A stretch of 64,000 nt of DNA from the NCBI RefSeq assembly GCF_010731875.1, contig NZ_AP022595.1, forward strand, positions 2,294,001 through 2,358,000, written 5' to 3'. Both the position numbers and the translations under genes were made by a program. The notes below the pieces were generated by a model. It was given only the letters and a program-made list of their open reading frames with translations, was not told the DNA's origin and did not search any database. The DNA comes from Mycolicibacterium sarraceniae. GTDB taxonomy: Bacteria > Actinomycetota > Actinomycetes > Mycobacteriales > Mycobacteriaceae. Of this stretch, positions 59,917 through 64,000 are shown in pieces; positions within the stretch are counted from its first letter, which is position 1; every line of letters begins with the position of its first letter.

Positions 59917-60771
59917 CTATCCGCCGAATCTCGCTCCGGCGTCGACGCTCCACAGCGCCATCGTCATCAGCATGTTCACGATGATCGTCACGGTGATCGC
60001 CGCGCGCATGGCGTGCCCGGCGGCGATCCCGACACCTTCGGGTCCGCCGCTGGCGTAGAAGCCGTAGTAGCACTGGATCGTCGAGGCGATCCAGACGAAG
60101 ATGACCGCCTTCAGCAGCGAGTACAAGATGTCGGTGCCGGACAGCATCAGCGTGAAGTAGTGCAGATAGGCCCCGTTGGATCCGCCGCTGATGACCTCGA
60201 CCACGATCTGGGTGGTCAGGTAGCTCACCGCCAAACACAAGACATAGAGCGGAATTACGGCGACGACCGAGGCCATCAGCCGGGTGGTGACCAGATAGGG
60301 GATGGGCCGGATGGCCAATGAATCCAGCGCGTCGATCTCCTCGGCGATCCGCATGGAGCCCAGTTGCGCGGTGAACCGGCAGCCGCCCTGGGTCGCGAAC
60401 GCCAGTGAGGCCGCGATCGGTGCGAGCTCGCGGGTGTTGACCAATGACGAGATGATGCCGGTGGCCGGGCCCAGGCCCAGCAGGTTCAGGAAGTTGTAGC
60501 CTTCGATGCCGACGATCGCGCCGACCGTCACGCCGAGGACGAGCGCGACGCCGGCGGTGCCACCGCCGACCACGAGTGAGCCGTTGCCCCAGGCGATATC
60601 GGAGAGCAGCCGGGCGAATTCAGTGCGGTAGTGCCGCAACGCAATCGGCACCGCGGCGATCGCGCGGATGAAGAACCACAGCATGTGGCCCAGCCGAATG
60701 AGCGGTGCGGACAGCGCCCGCAGGAACTGCGCCCACGGGAGGCGAAACGGGCTGTACGCCGATACCGTCAC
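59917..60771 (-). CDS. yrbEB: YrbEB permease of the Mce transporter
   Basis: This 284-residue MlaE-type permease has about five membrane segments. Characteristic parts are the EARL-like IYNFL/amphipathic N-terminus (PLIRLGHMLWFFIRAIAAVP) and AFATQGGCRFTAQLGSMRIA, then EEIDALDSLAIRPIPYLVTT, which is the cytoplasmic coupling region (EExDAL) to the MceG ATPase. A GTG start at 60771 follows the yrbEA stop by one base. It forms the inner-membrane core with YrbEA. Confidence 0.92.
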   Translation of the reverse strand: MTVSAYSPFRLPWAQFLRALSAPLIRLGHMLWFFIRAIAAVPIALRHYRTEFARLLSDIAWGNGSLVVGGGTAGVALVLGVTVGAIVGIEGYNFLNLLGLGPATGIISSLVNTRELAPIAASLAFATQGGCRFTAQLGSMRIAEEIDALDSLAIRPIPYLVTTRLMASVVAVIPLYVLCLAVSYLTTQIVVEVISGGSNGAYLHYFTLMLSGTDILYSLLKAVIFVWIASTIQCYYGFYASGGPEGVGIAAGHAMRAAITVTIIVNMLMTMALWSVDAGARFGG

Positions 60772-60772
60772 C

Positions 60773-61645
60773 TCAGAGACCCACCCTCGGGAACAGCATG
60801 TTGTAGAGCTGGCTGATCGCGACGTTGACGATCATCAGGATCAGGATCGATTCGACGACAGCGGCATTGACCGAGTTGGCCACCCCGGTCGGACCGCCCT
60901 GGGTGGACAGGCCCTTCTGGCTCGACACGATCGCGACGATCGCGCCGAACACCACGGCCTTGAGCAGGGCCAGCACCATATCGCCGGGCGTGGTGAACGA
61001 CGCGAAGGTAGCCACGAAACTGCCCGGGGCGCCGTTCTGGAAGTAGACGTTGAACAGATAGCTCGCCAGGAACCCAACGAAACACACCACTCCGGTGAGT
61101 GCGACGCCGATCATGATCGCGGCGGCGAACCGCGGAACGACCAGTCGGCGGATCACCGAGACCCCCATAACCTCCATTGCGTCGATCTCTTCGCGCATGG
61201 TGCGCGAGCCGAGATCGGCGGTGATCGCCGAACCGACGGCGGCCGCCATCAGGATCGCCGCCACCAGCGACGCGGCCTGTCTGATCACGGCCAGACCACT
61301 GGCCGCACCGGCCAGCGAGGTGGCGCCGACCTGCCCGGCGAGCAGGGCGAATTGAATCGAGAGAGTGACGCCGACGGGCAGTGCGACCAGCACGGTGGGG
61401 ACCACGGCTGTCCCCGCCATGAAGGCGCCCTGCCGGACGAACTCCTTCAACGGGAAGCGGCCGGTGACGAGGTCGAGGAACAAGTACTGAAGCGTTCTCA
61501 CCCCGAGGACGGACTGGTCACCGACCGTCGCCAGCGATGCGAGCGGGTGTCGCTTCACATACCCGACGGTCCAGTCTTCGATGGCCCGCACCCCGCTGGG
61601 GCTACTAGCAGTGACCGGGGACGGCTCGCGCTCAGCGATCGTCAC
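60773..61645 (-). CDS. yrbEA: YrbEA permease of the Mce transporter
   Basis: This 290-residue MlaE-type permease is the first gene of the mce operon. Key segments are LQYLFLDLVTGRFPLKEFVR, AAAVGSAITADLGSRTMREE and EIDAMEVMGVSVIRRLVVPR (EExDAM coupling motif) and STQGGPTGVANSVNAAVVES near the end. A GTG at 61645 is the start. The operon has no adjacent mceG ATPase, which in mycobacteria is encoded elsewhere. Confidence 0.92.
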   Translation of the reverse strand: MTIAEREPSPVTASSPSGVRAIEDWTVGYVKRHPLASLATVGDQSVLGVRTLQYLFLDLVTGRFPLKEFVRQGAFMAGTAVVPTVLVALPVGVTLSIQFALLAGQVGATSLAGAASGLAVIRQAASLVAAILMAAAVGSAITADLGSRTMREEIDAMEVMGVSVIRRLVVPRFAAAIMIGVALTGVVCFVGFLASYLFNVYFQNGAPGSFVATFASFTTPGDMVLALLKAVVFGAIVAIVSSQKGLSTQGGPTGVANSVNAAVVESILILMIVNVAISQLYNMLFPRVGL

Positions 61646-61993
61646 GGTCTGGCACTGTCATCGTTGTTCCAAATGGGTGATCCCTATGCACTTTGGCGAG
61701 CAGAGCGCGACGCATTCGATGGTGGTTGCGCTAGCCCATTGTCGCGTTGAGTCCGAAACTCGCGTTGTCGACGTCCCCCGACTGGCCGTCACCGTAAGGC
61801 GAGTGTGCTCCACCCGTCAAGAAAATGGAGAATATTCATTAACATAATGGCCGCTAGCGTGCTCGCGATGTAAACCGCAGATCCGACCTTGACCGGTCGT
61901 GAGACCGTCGTAACTTAGCTTATGTACGGCGATCTTGGGTCCGTTCGCGGTGGCCAGGGGCTATACATGTAGCTGTCGCCAAAGGAGACAGCC
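61646..61993 (-). promoter_or_regulatory. Upstream region of the mce operon and the divergent lipoprotein
   Basis: This 348-base gap holds no convincing gene. For the mce operon, a minus-strand TTGACG (61815-61820) and TACGGT (61791-61796) are 18 bases apart, a plausible sigma-A-type promoter with a leader of about 140 bases. The block 61822-61856 is unusually AT-rich (AATATTCATTAACATAATGG) and may contain regulator sites. For the plus-strand lipoprotein, AAAGGAGA at 61981-61988 is a clear ribosome site. Promoter calls are by eye only. Confidence 0.4.
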
Positions 61994-62614
61994 ATGCATC
62001 GTCGCGCCTCCGCGGCAGTTGCGGCCGCCGCTTTCGTGGCCCTCGCTGCTGCTGGATGCGGTGGTTCCGATCAATCATCGGCTGGTACAACGGAATCCGT
62101 TATCTCGCCGTCATCGGCGGCGACGAGTGCGCCGAGTGCCCAGGCCAGCGCGCCCAGCACCACGGCGGCCGCAGGCGACTACAGCGCGCTGCTGATCAAG
62201 CCCGGCGATATCGGACCTGACGTCACCGCGGACGGCCCGCCGAATGCCAATCCCGGTGACCTACCTGGTACCGGTCAGGCGTTCCGGACGGCGGACGGCC
62301 GCGCCGTCGTCATCTCGATCGCGGTGTTTCCCGACGCGGCCGCGGCCGCCGCGTTGATCCAGCCGATGAAGGACGAGCTCACCGCCAAGATCGACGGCCC
62401 ACAGAAGCCGGTCGATATCGGGTCGACCGGGTTCCTGGCCGAAGGCCCGGCGAAGAAGAAGTCCATGGACATGTCCGAGGTGGTCTTCACCCAGGGCCGT
62501 GCCCTGGTCGACCTGGAGATCGACAGCCCAACGGGCAACCCGGCTTCGTCGGAGATGTTGCTCGATGTGGCGCGCAAACAGGCTGCCGCCGTCGCGTCGG
62601 GGTTGCCCGGCTAG
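61994..62614 (+). CDS. Lipoprotein of unknown function
   Basis: This 206-residue protein has a lipoprotein signal (MHRRASAAVAAAAFVALAAA, lipobox AAGC with Cys22), a Ser/Thr/Ala-rich linker (residues 25-60) and a globular domain from LLIKPGDIGPDVTADGPPNA to ASGLPG. Similar mycobacterial lipoproteins have a FPDAAAAAALIQPMKDE helix. No enzyme motif. The TAG stop shares CTAG with the convergent desaturase stop. Confidence 0.75.
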   Translation: MHRRASAAVAAAAFVALAAAGCGGSDQSSAGTTESVISPSSAATSAPSAQASAPSTTAAAGDYSALLIKPGDIGPDVTADGPPNANPGDLPGTGQAFRTADGRAVVISIAVFPDAAAAAALIQPMKDELTAKIDGPQKPVDIGSTGFLAEGPAKKKSMDMSEVVFTQGRALVDLEIDSPTGNPASSEMLLDVARKQAAAVASGLPG

Positions 62615-63705
62615 ATCCGGGCGTCGACCTTGGTTGCCGAGCGATCCGGCAGCGCCAACTTCCAGATGGTTCGCTGGGTCTGCAGAAACTGCCGAAGCAG
62701 TGGTCCGGTGATGTACGGCAGGCGGTGGGCGTCGCACAGCGCCCGCACTCGGGGCGCGATGGCCGCATAGCGGTTGCTCGGAAGATCAGGGAACAGGTGG
62801 TGCTCGATCTGGTAGCACAGGTTCCCGCTCATAAACGCGAGCACCCGCCCGGCCGTGAAGTTGGCGCTCCCCAGCATTTGGCGCAGATACCACTCGCCCT
62901 TGCTTTCCTGCTCCACCGCTTCGCGCGTGAAAGTCGAAACGCCGTCGGGAAAATGCCCGCAGAAAATCACCGTGTAGGCCCAGAGGTTCCGCAAGATGTT
63001 AGCCGCGACATTCGCCGTCAGCGCCCGCCGCCAGCGAGGTCCGTTGAGCGCCGGTATCAGCAGGTAATCCTTGATCACCTGACGCTTGATTTTGGCCTTG
63101 AATGCTTTTGTTGACGCGGCGCGTTCCTCGGCGTTCGCCGCGCGTTCATGCTCGGAATGTAGACCGTGCAGGGCGATGCCCCACTCGAAGATGACGGCCA
63201 GCAGTGCGTTGCGCAACGGCTGCATCAGGTTGCGCGGTCGCCATGGGACGTCGCGGGTCACCCGCATGATGCCGAAGCCCAGGTCGTCGTCGAGGTCGAC
63301 GACGTTGGCGTACACATGGTGGCGATAGTTGTGCGAGTACCGCCATTGCGACATGACTCCCGCCATGTCCCACTCCCAGGTGGTCGAGTGGATTTCCGGG
63401 TCGTTCATCCAATCCCATTGCCCGTGAACAACATTGTGGCTGATTTCCATGTTCTCGATGCTCTTGGCGACCGCCAGCGACACCATGCCCACCGCCCATC
63501 CACTCCGTGATCGGCTGCCGAAGATCAGCAGACGCGCGCCGGCATCCAGTGCGCGTTGGAACATGATCGTTCGGCGGATGTAGGCGGCGTCGCGCGCACC
63601 GCGGGAATCCTCGACCTCGGTGCGGATTGCATCGAGAGCGGTCCCGAGCGCGTCGATTTCCTGCGGGCTCAGGTGGGCGTAGTCGGCGACATCTGTAATA
63701 GCGAT
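62611..63705 (-). CDS. Membrane fatty-acid (acyl-CoA) desaturase, DesA3-like; no ordinary start codon at the expected place
   Basis: The three His boxes of membrane desaturases are present: HNVVHGQWDW, SHNYRHHVY and NLCYQIEHHLFPDLPSNR, which bind two irons for oxygen-dependent desaturation. Downstream of the last box the end is shorter than in DesA3 (Rv3229c). The first ATG/GTG/TTG in frame is 63564, but the family sequence extends upstream (AITDVADYAHLSPQEIDALG and DSRGARDAAYIRRTI) to codon ATC at 63703-63705, exactly where DesA3 has its ATG (MAITDV). GAGGA lies nine bases before the ATC. Translation may use ATC or a later ATG, lacking 47 residues. It is likely an enzyme of membrane lipid desaturation. 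Confidence 0.8.
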   Translation of the reverse strand: MAITDVADYAHLSPQEIDALGTALDAIRTEVEDSRGARDAAYIRRTIMFQRALDAGARLLIFGSRSRSGWAVGMVSLAVAKSIENMEISHNVVHGQWDWMNDPEIHSTTWEWDMAGVMSQWRYSHNYRHHVYANVVDLDDDLGFGIMRVTRDVPWRPRNLMQPLRNALLAVIFEWGIALHGLHSEHERAANAEERAASTKAFKAKIKRQVIKDYLLIPALNGPRWRRALTANVAANILRNLWAYTVIFCGHFPDGVSTFTREAVEQESKGEWYLRQMLGSANFTAGRVLAFMSGNLCYQIEHHLFPDLPSNRYAAIAPRVRALCDAHRLPYITGPLLRQFLQTQRTIWKLALPDRSATKVDARI

Positions 63706-63765
63706 GAGCGTGAGTCCTCGAAGAAGCGGCCGTTGTGTGGTTGTACGGCAACGGCATTGGAGGAA

Positions 63766-64000
63766 GTGCCCGACTGTGAGCGGATGCTCTCGGAGCCGCG
63801 AAAGCGGGGCGCCGATTCGGGCCGGCTGCAGGTGTCAGCCACCCAAGCTTACCCGCCCAGCGGCAGTGGTGCCACGCCGCCGGGGTTGGTTGGACGGGCC
63901 ATGCTCGAGCATCGGATCCGGGGGGTATTCGCCATGCCGGTCCTGGCCGCCGGCGAGTACGTCGGTGCTCTGGATTTGTTCCGAGTTGAGCCCGGTCCAC
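63766..64000 (+). CDS. GAF-domain protein, partial at the window end
   Basis: The plus strand encodes LVGRAMLEHRIRGVFAMPVL and AAGEYVGALDLFRVEPGP, the core strands of a GAF sensor domain as found in mycobacterial GAF-ANTAR or GAF-phosphatase proteins, running off the window end. GTG 63766 or ATG 63784 are possible starts; the N-terminal part of the GAF domain is not recognisable upstream, so the 5' end may be damaged. It is divergent from the desaturase, with about 60 bases between them. Confidence 0.45.
   Translation, partial: MPDCERMLSEPRKRGADSGRLQVSATQAYPPSGSGATPPGLVGRAMLEHRIRGVFAMPVLAAGEYVGALDLFRVEPGP

Noticed and set aside
60668..61750. A 360-codon plus-strand gene across the mce operon start
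   Set aside because: It is antisense to yrbEA, whose motifs are clear; the translated product is Arg/His/Asp-rich low-complexity sequence.
1..64000. CRISPR array
   Set aside because: No regularly spaced direct repeats were seen; the only short tandem repeats are coding (mas gene and exported repeat proteins).

Overview
The window is about two-thirds GC and reads as a chromosome segment of a rapid-grower-type mycobacterium (Mycolicibacterium or Mycobacterium). From established knowledge, gene order over positions 1304-35854 follows M. tuberculosis Rv0541c to Rv0566c: membrane protein, menE, DUF3349, pitA, VOC, SDR, menB, fadD8, menC, bpoC, menD, DUF3592, mgtA, menG, menJ, grcC1, htpX, gpsA, flavin monooxygenase, yajQ, with extra genes slotted in. 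This is a nearly complete menaquinone block: head-group synthesis (menD, menC, menE, menB), an isoprenyl diphosphate synthase, the C-methyltransferase and the tail reductase.

Layout: 1-1656, fragments of a histidine kinase, a molybdopterin oxidoreductase and an Rv0541c-type membrane protein. 1657-28418, the men region with phosphate transport, acyl-CoA synthetases, a diguanylate cyclase and many remnants. 28494-35854, htpX, gpsA, a WXG100/lipoprotein cassette, monooxygenase and yajQ. 35961-38020, tRNA-Tyr, a two- or three-gene cassette of unknown function and an IS1380-type fragment. 38065-39959, an RsbQ/RsbP-like stress-signalling pair. 40102-44727, exported repeat proteins. 45133-50132, a transporter, an IS5-type fragment, gene remnants, vapBC, a GH16 glucanase and an AbiEi/DUF559-like protein. 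50265-61645, an eleven-gene mce operon ending in a tandem-TetR regulator. 61994-64000, a lipoprotein, a desaturase and the start of a GAF protein.

The most unusual property is the density of broken genes. I count about fifteen remnants or disrupted coding sequences: terminal truncations back to back, internal deletions, an in-frame amber codon and indel frameshifts. In addition two genes (menE and the desaturase) have no ordinary start codon where the protein family begins. The core men genes otherwise look intact. This suggests either ongoing gene decay by small deletions in accessory genes or, for the single-base events, residual sequencing error. Raw reads would decide.

The best candidates for poorly described biology are the RsbQ/RsbP pair whose hydrolase carries Cys at the nucleophile position, the neighbouring exported beta-solenoid and helical-repeat proteins, the tRNA-Tyr-adjacent cassette, and the mce operon translationally coupled to its own tandem-TetR regulator.
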